From positions 1 through 44,759 of the forward strand of contig JAEELW010000064.1 in NCBI GenBank assembly GCA_016282915.1: a stretch of DNA of 44,759 bases, given 5' to 3'. The DNA comes from Lachnospiraceae bacterium. Its GTDB lineage: Bacteria; Bacillota; Clostridia; Lachnospirales; Lachnospiraceae. The notes under the pieces were generated by a model, which saw only the letters and a program-made list of their open reading frames with translations, ran no database searches and was not told where the DNA came from. The stretch's first letter is position 1. Each line of letters opens with the position of its first letter. The position numbers and the translations under genes were made by a program. Below are positions 8,473 to 17,372 of this stretch, piece after piece.

Positions 8473-9627
8473 ATGAAGATTTGTCCTCACTGCAAAGCGC
8501 AGATCTCGGATGCGGCAGCTTTCTGTAATTCCTGCGGACGTAATGTCAATCTCGCCCCCGGAAATGATGCGCCGATGCCCCCGCAGGGCAACCGGAATAC
8601 GGCTCCCTCCGCAGCTCCGGTTCCGGGTCCCGGAATGCCTCAGGGCTCCGCTATGCCTCCTCAGCAGGGTATGCCTCAGAGAAACGGGATGCCTCAGAAC
8701 GGTCCCGTAAACCCCAATATGGGAATGAATCCCGGTATGGCTCCAAACAGAGGTATGAATCCCGGGATGAACCCCGGCATGGCTCCCAATATGGCCGGTC
8801 CGAATCCGGGAATGAATCAGGGAATGCCGCCTGTACGTGCTCCCAGGGCGGCGATGGATCCCAAGAAAAAGAAAAAGATCCTGCTCATCGCCGGTGCCTG
8901 CGGCATCGGTGTTATTGCGATCGTGATCGCGGTCATCGTGATCATCTCCTTATCGCATGCATACCGGAAACCGCTCAACAATATCATCAGTGCCCTTAAC
9001 TCCCAGAAAAGAGACGTTTCCGCATTTTCCGGCTACGATTACTACCAGATCAGCGACCTGGATTCCAGCTGCCGCAGCATTTTCTCCAAATCCGACTACT
9101 TTGAAGTATGGGAGGAGGATATGGGCGATTACTATCAGGACCTGTATGAGGATCTGGAAGACCGTTTCGGCGACAATGTCAAATTCTCCATTGAGTGGGA
9201 AGATGCCGATCCGATGAAAAAGGGTGACATCCGCGAGATCAATGACCGTCTGGAAGAGATCTTCGACGGAGATGAGACCGATTGGGATGATGATGATGCC
9301 TTTGAGGATTTTGCCGACCACCTCGAAAATATCAAATACGGAGCCGAACTGAACAGCAGTGAGATCAAAAAACTCCACGATGCGACTGCAAGCTATATCA
9401 AAAAATTTAAAAAGGTCAAGGTGACCGACGGATACGAGGTTGATGTAAAGATCACGATCAAGGGACGCGATGACGAAAAAACCCTTAAACTCCGCAATGC
9501 CAAGATCATCAAGATGAACGATGACTGGGTATTTGTGGATTCCGGTGAAAAAGACAGTTTCTCCTACGGAAAGTACAGCACCTTTGGTGAGAAAGTGATG
9601 AGCGATCTCAGTCCCTATATCCGATAA
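8473..9627 (+). CDS. Zinc-ribbon single-pass membrane protein with Met/Pro/Asn/Gly repeats, function unknown
   Basis: A protein of 384 residues. An N-terminal zinc ribbon has the cysteine pairs CPHC (4-7) and CNSC (18-21). Residues 30-128 are low-complexity, with short repeats of the NPGM/GMPQ/GMAPN type. A poly-Lys stretch (131-135) precedes one membrane helix (136-160), putting the ribbon in the cytosol by the positive-inside rule. The outer part (about 165-384) is acidic, with many Asp/Tyr, and contains a run of four Asp. This resembles the architecture of TcaA/YvbJ-like zinc-ribbon membrane proteins of Firmicutes, but the outer domain is not one I recognise. It has its own strong promoter and terminator, so it is monocistronic. 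Ribosome site AAAGGA is about 12 bases from the ATG. Confidence 0.85.
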   Translation: MKICPHCKAQISDAAAFCNSCGRNVNLAPGNDAPMPPQGNRNTAPSAAPVPGPGMPQGSAMPPQQGMPQRNGMPQNGPVNPNMGMNPGMAPNRGMNPGMNPGMAPNMAGPNPGMNQGMPPVRAPRAAMDPKKKKKILLIAGACGIGVIAIVIAVIVIISLSHAYRKPLNNIISALNSQKRDVSAFSGYDYYQISDLDSSCRSIFSKSDYFEVWEEDMGDYYQDLYEDLEDRFGDNVKFSIEWEDADPMKKGDIREINDRLEEIFDGDETDWDDDDAFEDFADHLENIKYGAELNSSEIKKLHDATASYIKKFKKVKVTDGYEVDVKITIKGRDDEKTLKLRNAKIIKMNDDWVFVDSGEKDSFSYGKYSTFGEKVMSDLSPYIR

Positions 9628-9639
9628 TGAACGGAATAG

Positions 9640-9671
9640 AAAAACAGCAGCCGCAGGGCTGCTGTTTTTTT
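9640..9671. terminator. Bidirectional Rho-independent terminator
   Basis: A 12-bp perfect stem (9641-9652 with 9657-9668, loop GCAG) has seven T on the plus side and five A on the left side. It can end both the zinc-ribbon gene and the convergent minus-strand polyphosphate operon. Confidence 0.95.
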
Positions 9672-9700
9672 CGTCTTTTATGCCGGCTGCCGGGATCTGC

Positions 9701-9967
9701 TCAGATCTCAAGCACGAGATAGCGTCCGTCTCCCACGGCAAACACTTCCTCTGCTTCGGCGATATCCTTTTCATCCATACCGCTGATATCCGCTCCGGCC
9801 TCTTCCATGTATTCCATCACTTCCGCCAGGCTGTCCGCGACTACCGCCATGCTCTCCTGCAGGAACTGCTCCGCTTCTTCACGGTCGGATGCGACCGCCT
9901 CGGGATACAGCTTATCCTGCTGTGCCAGAAAAGCATCCAGCACCTTATCGTCATAATTCTCGCTCAT
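9701..9967 (-). CDS. Small acidic protein of unknown function
   Basis: An 88-residue, strongly acidic, mostly helical protein starting MSENYDDKVLDAFLAQQ, with no cysteine, signal peptide or membrane segment. I do not recognise a family. It is the last gene of the polyphosphate operon: its ATG overlaps the stop of maf by four bases and it ends 30 bases before the terminator. The overlap, the lack of any competing frame and coding-like composition support a real gene. A role linked to Maf or to the operon is only inferred from position. Confidence 0.75.
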   Translation of the reverse strand: MSENYDDKVLDAFLAQQDKLYPEAVASDREEAEQFLQESMAVVADSLAEVMEYMEEAGADISGMDEKDIAEAEEVFAVGDGRYLVLEI

Positions 9968-10557
9968 TGGTAAGCTCCTTTCTCAAATTCTTCCATTTCT
10001 TTTATAAAGCGCTGCGCCGGAAAGCCCACTACGTTATCATAATCTCCTTCGATAGCCGTGATAAAACGGCCGAAATCCCCCTGGATCGCATAGGCCCCGG
10101 CTTTATCGTCTCCGCCTCCGCTGTCCACCCAGGCGTGCAGCTCCTCTTCGCTCAGCTCCCTGACATGCACATCCGTGCGTTCATAGAAGATCCTTTTACC
10201 CCCGCCCGGCAGATGGATCAGCGCCACCCCTGTAAAAACCTGGTGCGCGCGTCCTGAAATGCTCCTCACCATCGCCTCGGCGTCGGCGCGGTCAATCGGC
10301 TTGCCGAGCACCTTCCCGTCAAGGGCGACCAGGGTATCCGCTGCGATGATCACACACTCCTCCGCTCCCTTTAACTGCTCCGCCACGGCTTCCGCCTTGC
10401 GTTCCGCCAGGTGCATGACGATCTGTTCCGCCGGCTCCCTGCCATGCGTCTCGTCCGCCTCCGATACCTGTATCGTAAACGGCACCCCGATGCGTGTCAG
10501 GATCTCTTTCCTTCGCGGAGAACCGGATGCCAGTATATACTTTATATCCTTATTCAT
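9964..10557 (-). CDS. maf: Maf family nucleoside triphosphate pyrophosphatase
   Basis: Cytosolic house-cleaning enzyme that hydrolyses non-canonical or excess nucleoside triphosphates (dTTP/UTP or m7GTP in characterised members) to monophosphates. The family start motif ASGSPRRKEIL is at residues 10-20, the catalytic-base region IIAADTLVALDGKVLGKP follows near 69, and GAYAIQGDFGRFI near 153 completes the site. The length, 197 residues, is typical. The ATG (10555-10557) overlaps the end of ppk1 by eight bases and the stop overlaps the next gene by four, so the three are co-translated. Which Maf subtype it is cannot be settled by eye. Confidence 0.95.
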   Translation of the reverse strand: MNKDIKYILASGSPRRKEILTRIGVPFTIQVSEADETHGREPAEQIVMHLAERKAEAVAEQLKGAEECVIIAADTLVALDGKVLGKPIDRADAEAMVRSISGRAHQVFTGVALIHLPGGGKRIFYERTDVHVRELSEEELHAWVDSGGGDDKAGAYAIQGDFGRFITAIEGDYDNVVGFPAQRFIKEMEEFEKGAYQ

Positions 10558-12679
10558 CGATATGTGACCTCGGGATAAAACGGCGGCTGGCCTTTTTTCC
10601 CTTTCGCTTCTCCGTCATCCTGCGCGCTTCTTCTTCAAAGAGTTCCTGGCAGGAAAGACGGTTTTCGTTCTTCCCGATCTTTTCCTTGCGGTATTCACCG
10701 CCGGAAAGCAATGTATGCTTCTTTACATTATCCGCGAACTGCATATCCAGGATATGGATCACGCGCTGTTTGAGCGCCGGCTCCCGCAGCGGGAACATGA
10801 TCTCTACCCGCCGTTCCAGGTTGCGCGGCATCCAGTCGGCGCTGGCCAGATACACCTCCGGCTCGCAGTCGTTCTCGAATACAAAGATACGTCCGTGTTC
10901 CAGGTAATTGCCCACAATGGAATAAACGCGGATGTTCTCGCTCACCCCCTTGATCCCTACCTTCAGGCAGCAGATCCCCCGCACCAGCAGGTCAATCTTC
11001 ACGCCGGCGGCGGAAGCCTCGTACAGTGCCGCGATCACATCGGGATCGCAGAGAGAATTCATTTTTGCGCGTATCCCGCTCTGTCTGCCGGCCCTGGCTG
11101 CCGCAGTCTCCCGGCGGATCAGCTTGAGCAGGCGTTTTTTCAGCCACAAAGGTGCCAGCGAGAGCTCGTTCCAGCCCAGCGGCTCCGAATAACCGGAAAG
11201 CATATTAAAGACAGCCGTGGCGTCCTCGCCTACGGATTCGCTGCAGGTCAGAAGTCCCATATCCGTATAGAGCCGCGCGGTGGCGTCGTTGTAATTTCCC
11301 GTTCCCAGATGCACATAGCGCCGTATGCCGTCCTCTTCCCTTCGCACTACCAGAGCGATCTTGCAATGGGTTTTTAAGCCCACAAGACCGTAGATCACAT
11401 GGCAGCCGGCTTTTTCCAGCATACGCGCCCAGCCGATATTGTTCTCCTCATCGAAACGCGCCTTCAGCTCCACCAGCACCGACACCTGTTTTCCGTTTTC
11501 CGCCGCCTCCGCCAGGGCGCGCACGATGGGCGAATTTCCGCTCACCCGGTACAGGGTCTGCTTGATGGCCAGCACGTCCGGATCCTCCGCCGCCTGCCGG
11601 ATAAAATCCACCACCGGCCGGAAAGACTGATAAGGATGATGGAGCAGGATATCGCCGGCACGGATCGCTGCGAAAACATCGCTGCCCGCAGGGATCTGCG
11701 GCACCTCGCTGGGCGCCGGAGAGCTGTGGCGGTATCCGTCAAAGCCCTCCAGACCGTATACCTTCATCAGGAAAGTCAGGTCCAGAGGCCCGTCGATCTC
11801 ATAGATATCTTCGTCACTGATGGCCAGTTCTTGCTTCAGCGTCTTTAACAGGCGTTTATCGATGCCCTTTTCCACCTCCAGGCGGATCGCCTCGCCCCAC
11901 TGACGCTTGCGTATCTGTTTTTCGATCTCCTTTAACAGATCCTCGGCTTCTTCCTCTTCTATGGTCAGGTCGGCGTTACGCATGATCTGAAAAGGCGCGC
12001 TGCCCAGCACATCATAATTCAGGAAGAGGCGGTGCATATTGCGCTCGATCACTTCCTCCAGACGGATGACGCGCTGCTGTCCGTCCTTATCTTCCAGCTT
12101 TACCAGACGCGGGAGCACGCTCGGTACCTGCACCGTGGCAAATTCCAGATGCTTTTCCTTTGAAGGATCCTTTCCCTTTTTGACCAGCAGAGCACAGATA
12201 TTCAGGGATTTGTTCTTGATCAGCGGAAAGGGTCTGGAGGAATCCACCGCCATGGGCGTGAGCACCGGGTAGACATGATCGGTAAAATAGCGGTCTACAA
12301 ATTCCCCGTCTTCCGCCTTCAGATCCTCATGCCGCTCCACCATGACCAGCCCCTTCTTCTGACACTCCTTCGCGAGCATGCGGTAGCAGCTGTACTGGTC
12401 TTTCACGAAATCATGCAGCACCGGATAGAGAAGGTTCAGCTGCTCTCCCGCCTTCAGTCCTGCGATATCCTTCTTGTTGTAACCGGCGTGGACCATGTCC
12501 TTCAGCGATGCCACGCGCACCATAAAGAACTCATCCAGGTTTGAGGCGGTGATGCTTAAGAATTTCAGCCGTTCAAAGAGCTCGATCTCCTTATCCTTTG
12601 CCTCCGAGAGCACACGAGCATTGAAGCGCACCCAGCTCAGTTCCCGGTTGGTATAATAATCGGTATTGTAAAAATCCAT
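10550..12679 (-). CDS. ppk1: Polyphosphate kinase 1
   Basis: Reversible enzyme that polymerises the gamma-phosphate of ATP into long-chain polyphosphate. The 709-residue product shows the N-terminal domain start YTNRELSWVRFN, the SNLDEFFMVR motif (46-55) and two phospholipase-D-like catalytic domains. The phosphohistidine is expected at His438 in LKTHCKIALV, matching E. coli His435, and YVHLGTGNYND (455-465) is the companion motif. The C-terminal 40 residues are basic. It sits 9 bases after the Ppx/GppA gene and overlaps maf, so synthesis and breakdown of polyphosphate are in one operon. Confidence 0.97.
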   Translation of the reverse strand: MDFYNTDYYTNRELSWVRFNARVLSEAKDKEIELFERLKFLSITASNLDEFFMVRVASLKDMVHAGYNKKDIAGLKAGEQLNLLYPVLHDFVKDQYSCYRMLAKECQKKGLVMVERHEDLKAEDGEFVDRYFTDHVYPVLTPMAVDSSRPFPLIKNKSLNICALLVKKGKDPSKEKHLEFATVQVPSVLPRLVKLEDKDGQQRVIRLEEVIERNMHRLFLNYDVLGSAPFQIMRNADLTIEEEEAEDLLKEIEKQIRKRQWGEAIRLEVEKGIDKRLLKTLKQELAISDEDIYEIDGPLDLTFLMKVYGLEGFDGYRHSSPAPSEVPQIPAGSDVFAAIRAGDILLHHPYQSFRPVVDFIRQAAEDPDVLAIKQTLYRVSGNSPIVRALAEAAENGKQVSVLVELKARFDEENNIGWARMLEKAGCHVIYGLVGLKTHCKIALVVRREEDGIRRYVHLGTGNYNDATARLYTDMGLLTCSESVGEDATAVFNMLSGYSEPLGWNELSLAPLWLKKRLLKLIRRETAAARAGRQSGIRAKMNSLCDPDVIAALYEASAAGVKIDLLVRGICCLKVGIKGVSENIRVYSIVGNYLEHGRIFVFENDCEPEVYLASADWMPRNLERRVEIMFPLREPALKQRVIHILDMQFADNVKKHTLLSGGEYRKEKIGKNENRLSCQELFEEEARRMTEKRKGKKASRRFIPRSHIDE

Positions 12680-12688
12680 CTTTTCTTC

Positions 12689-14236
12689 CTACTTCCTGCA
12701 GATCTCGGGCCGTATCCCGTACACTTCCTCAAAAAAGTCCGCACGCGCACGCACACGTTCCTGTTCAAACAGCAGATCCGCTCCCGCGTCCACCGTAAGG
12801 AGCAGGCGGTCTTCCCGCATCACGGCGCTGATCTCTTTCACCTTCTGTTTCTGGCTCTTGTCCAGAGCGTTCGCGATCCGGAGGATCGCGGTGAGCTTTG
12901 CAATGGTCAGATAAGCTTCCTCACTGATATCACTGTGCGCGGACAGATCCTCGAAATACTCAAAATCCTCATGATTGAACTTTACGACGCTGGCCACCAT
13001 CTCCCGTTCCAGATGGGACAGGCCGATCATCTCCGTATTCATGATGATGGAATAGGAGCAGTCCCCCACATTGGTCAGGTTGATGAATTTACCGCAGTCG
13101 TGAAGTATGGCGGAAAGGCGCAGCAGCAGGCGTTCCCGCTCTCCCATGCCGTGTACTTTCCTCATCCCGTCAAAGATCGCCAGTGCGATCTGCTCCATGG
13201 CTGCCGCCCGTTTGCGGCTGCCCATATAGCGGCGGCTGATGGTGCTCGCGCAGGCCAGGATATCCGCCTCAAAATCCCGCGCCGCCGATTTCAGATGCTT
13301 TCCTTCCGCGTATTCATATGCGATACCGTCGCAGAGCGTTGCTCCCGGCGCCCAGAGCGCTTCCGCGGAAAAACTCCGCACCACGCGCTTCATGATCCCC
13401 GCCGAGATCTTTAGCATCGGCACGCTTTCTTCCGGCAGTTCCAGGCGTTCCGCCAGTTCCTCGCTGCCTTCCGGCGCGATAGCCTCGGCAAATCTCAGGA
13501 AATCCTCCGCCTTTACCACGTTTTTTTCACTGGTACCGGCTACCGCCTTCCGGAAATGCGCCGAAAGATAGTCATCCATAACGATCAGATTCTTTACTTC
13601 CCTCTCCTTCAGATACATCTTGCGGAAAACATGAAGCTGCCCGTCGATCATCTCGTCCAGGACTGCTTCCACCTGCGAGGAACGCGGCTTGATCGCCGTC
13701 AGCCGTTCCAGCAGACGGAGCACGCCGAGCTTTAAGCTTTGCGTGATGACCAGCCTTCCCTTATCAAAAAGCGAAAGCTGAATGCTTCCGCCTCCGATAT
13801 CCACGATCGCAGTCCCTTCCGCTATGATCTCGTCAAACTGTTTTCCGCTCGCGGCGATCGCCTTATAATCCAGAAAACGCTGTTCGGAATTGCTCAGGAT
13901 ATCCAGCTTAATCCCGCTGCGGTTTCTGATCTGATCCAGAAGGATCTCCGTATTTTCGGTCTCACGCAGAGCCGAAGTGCCGTAGGCACGGTATTCCTTG
14001 ATGTGGTAGCTGCGCATCACGTCCTTGAATTCCTGCAGGATGCGGAAGAGCTCCTCCATCTTGGGCAGACTGATCTTTTTGGATACATAGCTGTCCGTCC
14101 CAAGAGCAAGCCGCTGCCGTATATATTCGATCTGGCGCATGCCGCCGGAGGAGATCTCAAAGATCTTCATGCACAGTTCAAAACTGCCCACATCCATCGC
14201 GGCAAAAAGCCGCGGAGTCTCTTTTTTATCAGCCAT
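12689..14236 (-). CDS. Ppx/GppA phosphatase with C-terminal HD domain
   Basis: Exopolyphosphatase/guanosine pentaphosphate phosphohydrolase family member, 515 residues, predicted to trim polyphosphate or convert pppGpp to ppGpp. The N-terminal actin-like ATPase fold shows MDVGSFELCMKI (14-25; homologues usually have GSNS/GSNT here) and the phosphate loop IVDIGGGSIQLSLFD (144-158). The C-terminal half is an HD-type domain with ILHDCGK (His379-Asp380), as in long Ppx proteins. It is flanked by ppk1 (9 bases on) and an AAA ATPase gene whose 3' end overlaps it by eight bases. The Phe-Glu replacement in the first phosphate loop is worth noting because this loop contacts substrate. Activity is inferred. 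Confidence 0.93.
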   Translation of the reverse strand: MADKKETPRLFAAMDVGSFELCMKIFEISSGGMRQIEYIRQRLALGTDSYVSKKISLPKMEELFRILQEFKDVMRSYHIKEYRAYGTSALRETENTEILLDQIRNRSGIKLDILSNSEQRFLDYKAIAASGKQFDEIIAEGTAIVDIGGGSIQLSLFDKGRLVITQSLKLGVLRLLERLTAIKPRSSQVEAVLDEMIDGQLHVFRKMYLKEREVKNLIVMDDYLSAHFRKAVAGTSEKNVVKAEDFLRFAEAIAPEGSEELAERLELPEESVPMLKISAGIMKRVVRSFSAEALWAPGATLCDGIAYEYAEGKHLKSAARDFEADILACASTISRRYMGSRKRAAAMEQIALAIFDGMRKVHGMGERERLLLRLSAILHDCGKFINLTNVGDCSYSIIMNTEMIGLSHLEREMVASVVKFNHEDFEYFEDLSAHSDISEEAYLTIAKLTAILRIANALDKSQKQKVKEISAVMREDRLLLTVDAGADLLFEQERVRARADFFEEVYGIRPEICRK

Positions 14237-16163
14237 TCCCGCTTCCCCCGAACCTGTTGCCGAACAGCGGTCTCGGTCTGTTGGCCTGCACTGCGGGGTT
14301 CTCCGGCAGGGCGGGCTTGGGTGCTTCCGCTACTACATTTCCCGTATTGGCGTTATTTGAGGGCAAAGCCGGTCTGGCATTGATCGACAGCCCCTGGGAG
14401 GCCGAATTCAGTCCCGAAGAGGAACCGAACAGAACCCTGCGCCTTGAAGGCGTCTCCGTGGGAGTCTGTGCAGTTGCAGCCGGCGCTTCTTTTGCAGGCG
14501 CGGCTACCGCAGGTACCGTTCCGGGCGCGGCGGAAGTCTTTGCTTCCGCAGACTTATCGGAAGCGCTTGCCGGTCTCTGCGAGAACGACGAAGTTGCGCC
14601 CACTACCGAGCCAAAGAGCGAACGGTGTCTCACAGGAGCTTCCTCCGCAGCGGGTGCGGGAGCGCTCTGCAAAAGCGGATTTGGCGCTGCAGGTCCCGTC
14701 GGGGAAGACAGCGTGACCGGAACCGCAACCGTAGCCTGCAGGGCTCCCGCCGGCTGCGGTACCGCCACTGCCGGTACCGGTACCGCTTCTGCCGAAGCTT
14801 CCGCCTTAGCCGTTTCCGCGCTTTCTTTCTCCGTATCCGCATTCTCTGTCTCTGCAGGCGTATTATTTTCCTCCGCCGGCTCTTCCGGCTCCACTTTCCT
14901 GCCTATACGCTCCACTCCGCGCAGCCGGTCCACAAACTGCTCCGCAGTGCGGCCGGACAGGCCGTTACGCTCCATCTCAAAACGGTCGGCCTGTGCAAAG
15001 AGCTCTTCGTTTGAGATCCCCAAACCGTAACGTTCCGCCAGTGCTCCGACGATATTGTGGAATTGTTTGCGGTCCGGAGAACCGTAATAGATCGTGGTCC
15101 CGAAGCGGTCAAAGAGCGACAGCTTTTCCTGTACCGTCTCGTTCTGATGCTTGTCGATCGGGCTTTCGGGCCTGTCATCAAAGCGTTCCTTCACAAGATG
15201 CCTGCGGTTGGAAGTGGCGTAGATCAGGATATTGCGTGGCCGCTCCTGAAGCCCGCCCTCGATCACGGCTTTCAGATATTTGTATTCCACTTCAAAATCT
15301 TCAAAGGACAGATCGTCCAGATAGATGATGAAATAATAATTCCTTTTGGACAGCCCTTCGATCAGGCTGCGGATCTCCCGGTACTGATGACGGCTCACTT
15401 CCACGATACGCAGGCCCTGTCCGCGGAACTCGGTGAGAAGCCCGCGTATGCTGCTGCTCTTGCCCGTTCCCGCTTCACCGTACAGCAGGCAGTTATTGGA
15501 AGGCCGTCCGGAGAGGAAGGCCGTAGTATTGTCCGTCAGTTCCTTCTTCTGGTTTTCATAGCCCACCAGGTCTTCCAGTCTGGACGAACGGAGATTCCGT
15601 ATAGGCTGGAGTGAAAGCTCTTCGCTGTCCGACAGGCAGAAGGCCCCGTACAATCCCAGTTTTCCCACGCCGTATTTTGCATACAGTGAATTAAGGACTG
15701 CGAGCATCTCCTCCGGGCTTCCGGCCTCTTCCAGTTTTGTCACCGCTTCCTTAAGGATCCTGCGTCCCTCCGGATCGTATTTCTTTCCGCTCCCCGTGCA
15801 CTCGTAATTACACAGAAGCTCGGCTTCCGGCACGTGCATACGCCGCGACATATCTTCAAAATCGGTGTGGAAGAGCGAAAAGATGCGCTCGATCTCGGAC
15901 TGGATCAGCAGATCCAGCGTCCCTCCGGGCGCGCCCTTACGTTCCGCAGCAAGCGAATACGGATTTTCATCCAGAAGCAGACTCTCACAGAGGATATAAT
16001 GCCACAGGTGTCCGGAAACCCCCGCCTCCTCCGCGGCCGCGATCAGCCGCTTGCAGAACACCGTCAGACCCTCCTGCTGTTCCGACCAGCGGGATTCGCG
16101 CAGTGCCCGCAGCTCTTCGATCCATTCGTTTTCGGTTTTTTCAAAAAACAGACATGTCCCCAT
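14229..16163 (-). CDS. DUF815-type AAA ATPase with long Ala/Pro-rich tail
   Basis: Cytosolic ATPase of about 644 residues. A helical N-terminal region (1-190) leads to an AAA domain with Walker A GEAGTGKS near 229, Walker B YFIIYLDDL near 278 and sensor-1 LIYATSNRRHL near 314, the signature of the DUF815 family, whose function is not established. From about residue 425 the chain becomes a disordered Glu then Ala/Pro/Val-rich tail of about 220 residues. The tail carries three copies of a basic-aromatic motif, RHRSLFG, RRRVLFG and RPRPLFG, near 512, 574 and 629. The ATG at 16163 is used here; a TTG at 16169, overlapping the pheA stop, has better ribosome-site spacing. The gene overlaps ppx by eight bases. 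Confidence 0.88.
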   Translation of the reverse strand: MGTCLFFEKTENEWIEELRALRESRWSEQQEGLTVFCKRLIAAAEEAGVSGHLWHYILCESLLLDENPYSLAAERKGAPGGTLDLLIQSEIERIFSLFHTDFEDMSRRMHVPEAELLCNYECTGSGKKYDPEGRRILKEAVTKLEEAGSPEEMLAVLNSLYAKYGVGKLGLYGAFCLSDSEELSLQPIRNLRSSRLEDLVGYENQKKELTDNTTAFLSGRPSNNCLLYGEAGTGKSSSIRGLLTEFRGQGLRIVEVSRHQYREIRSLIEGLSKRNYYFIIYLDDLSFEDFEVEYKYLKAVIEGGLQERPRNILIYATSNRRHLVKERFDDRPESPIDKHQNETVQEKLSLFDRFGTTIYYGSPDRKQFHNIVGALAERYGLGISNEELFAQADRFEMERNGLSGRTAEQFVDRLRGVERIGRKVEPEEPAEENNTPAETENADTEKESAETAKAEASAEAVPVPAVAVPQPAGALQATVAVPVTLSSPTGPAAPNPLLQSAPAPAAEEAPVRHRSLFGSVVGATSSFSQRPASASDKSAEAKTSAAPGTVPAVAAPAKEAPAATAQTPTETPSRRRVLFGSSSGLNSASQGLSINARPALPSNNANTGNVVAEAPKPALPENPAVQANRPRPLFGNRFGGSGNG

Positions 16164-16165
16164 AC

Positions 16166-17287
16166 TCAATAATTCCCCAATATTCTCAGATTTATAGTTT
16201 CCTCACGTACGCCACAGAGGGCATTGCGCACTCCCGGCTGCGAAAGGTTCCCTTCAAAATCAAGAAAGAAGCGATACTCCCACTTCCGTTCGGGAACCGG
16301 GCGGCTTTCGATCCGCGTCAGGTTCAGATCATTGTAGATGAAATGAGACAGGATATGAAACAGCGATCCGCTTTCGTGCGGCAGCTCGAAGCAGAGACTG
16401 ATCATACCCGCATCCTTCAGGAAGATCTTCTGATTGCTCACGGCGATAAAACGCGTGGTATTGCCGTTTGCGCTGTTGATCCCTTCCCGGAGGACCTGCA
16501 ATCCGTAGATGTCGGCCGCGTGGGCCCCGGCGATCGCTGCCTGTGACGGGTCCTTATCCTTTGCCACTTTCCCCGCCGCAAAAGCATTGTTCGCCATGGA
16601 GATCTGCTGCACACCCGCATCACGGAGATAACGTTCGCATTGCATCAGTGCCTGCGGATGTGCATAAACACATTTGATATCTTCTTCTTTCGCCCCGGGA
16701 ACGCCCAGCAGACAATGTCTGATCTGCATCATACGTTCCCCGACGATAAAATGCTCATATTCGGCAAGCAGGTCGTAGATCTCGCTTACGATACCTGCCG
16801 TGGAATTCTCGATCGGAAGGACTGCGATCCCGGCACTGCCCTCATCCAGCACCGCCATGGCATCCCGGAAAGTCTCCACATGACGGAATTCCTTCCTGTC
16901 CGGAAAGAACTGCTGTGCCGCTGCCTGCGACCATGAGCCTTCCGCCCCCTGATAGACCACGGGAAGCGATTCGTCCAGTCGGTCCACCCCGATGAACGGC
17001 AGCTGCAGCCCCCGGGTTTCGGTGAGCCGCTTATACTGCAGCTTCCGGCTCTGACTCATCAGGAGCGTAAAGAGCTCGCTGATCCCTTTTTTATTTAAAT
17101 CACCATCCACCATTGCCCGGACGGCATTCAGTTTTTCTTCTTCGCGGGCATGGTCATATACTCTCTTCCCGCTGGCCAGTTTGCATTCCGCCACTTCGCC
17201 GCAGAGCTTCATGCGCTGCTCAAACAGTTCCGCCAGCTGCGCATCCACCTTGTCCAGCTCTCCGCGCAGCTCCATCAGATCTCTCAT
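16166..17287 (-). CDS. pheA: Bifunctional chorismate mutase/prephenate dehydratase
   Basis: P-protein that turns chorismate into prephenate and then phenylpyruvate for phenylalanine synthesis. Residues 1-85 form an AroQ-type mutase helix bundle (ELRGELDKVDAQLAELFEQR, then KLASGKRVYDHAREEEKL). A prephenate dehydratase domain begins near 108 (VVYQGAEGSWSQAA) and includes the catalytic-region motif NSTAGIV and NNTTRFIAV-like NGNTTRFIAVS near 273. A C-terminal ACT domain contains GSLFHILSHF and the Phe-binding ESRP motif, so feedback inhibition by phenylalanine is expected. The length of 373 residues is normal. The stop overlaps or abuts the AAA ATPase start. No other aromatic gene is in the window. 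Confidence 0.97.
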   Translation of the reverse strand: MRDLMELRGELDKVDAQLAELFEQRMKLCGEVAECKLASGKRVYDHAREEEKLNAVRAMVDGDLNKKGISELFTLLMSQSRKLQYKRLTETRGLQLPFIGVDRLDESLPVVYQGAEGSWSQAAAQQFFPDRKEFRHVETFRDAMAVLDEGSAGIAVLPIENSTAGIVSEIYDLLAEYEHFIVGERMMQIRHCLLGVPGAKEEDIKCVYAHPQALMQCERYLRDAGVQQISMANNAFAAGKVAKDKDPSQAAIAGAHAADIYGLQVLREGINSANGNTTRFIAVSNQKIFLKDAGMISLCFELPHESGSLFHILSHFIYNDLNLTRIESRPVPERKWEYRFFLDFEGNLSQPGVRNALCGVREETINLRILGNY

Positions 17288-17317
17288 GAATTTCTTTCCC
17301 CGATCACTTTATTACTC

Positions 17318-17339
17318 TTCACGGCTCTCAGACCGTGAA
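17318..17339. other. Hairpin in the pheA leader
   Basis: TTCACGG/CCGTGAA, a 7-bp stem with an 8-base loop, lies in the 85 bases between the methyltransferase gene and pheA. No T-run follows on the minus strand. It could be a processing or stabilising stem; I see no Phe-rich leader peptide. Confidence 0.45.
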
Positions 17340-17372
17340 AGTAACATCACTTTATCTCTGCCCTGTGCCTGC

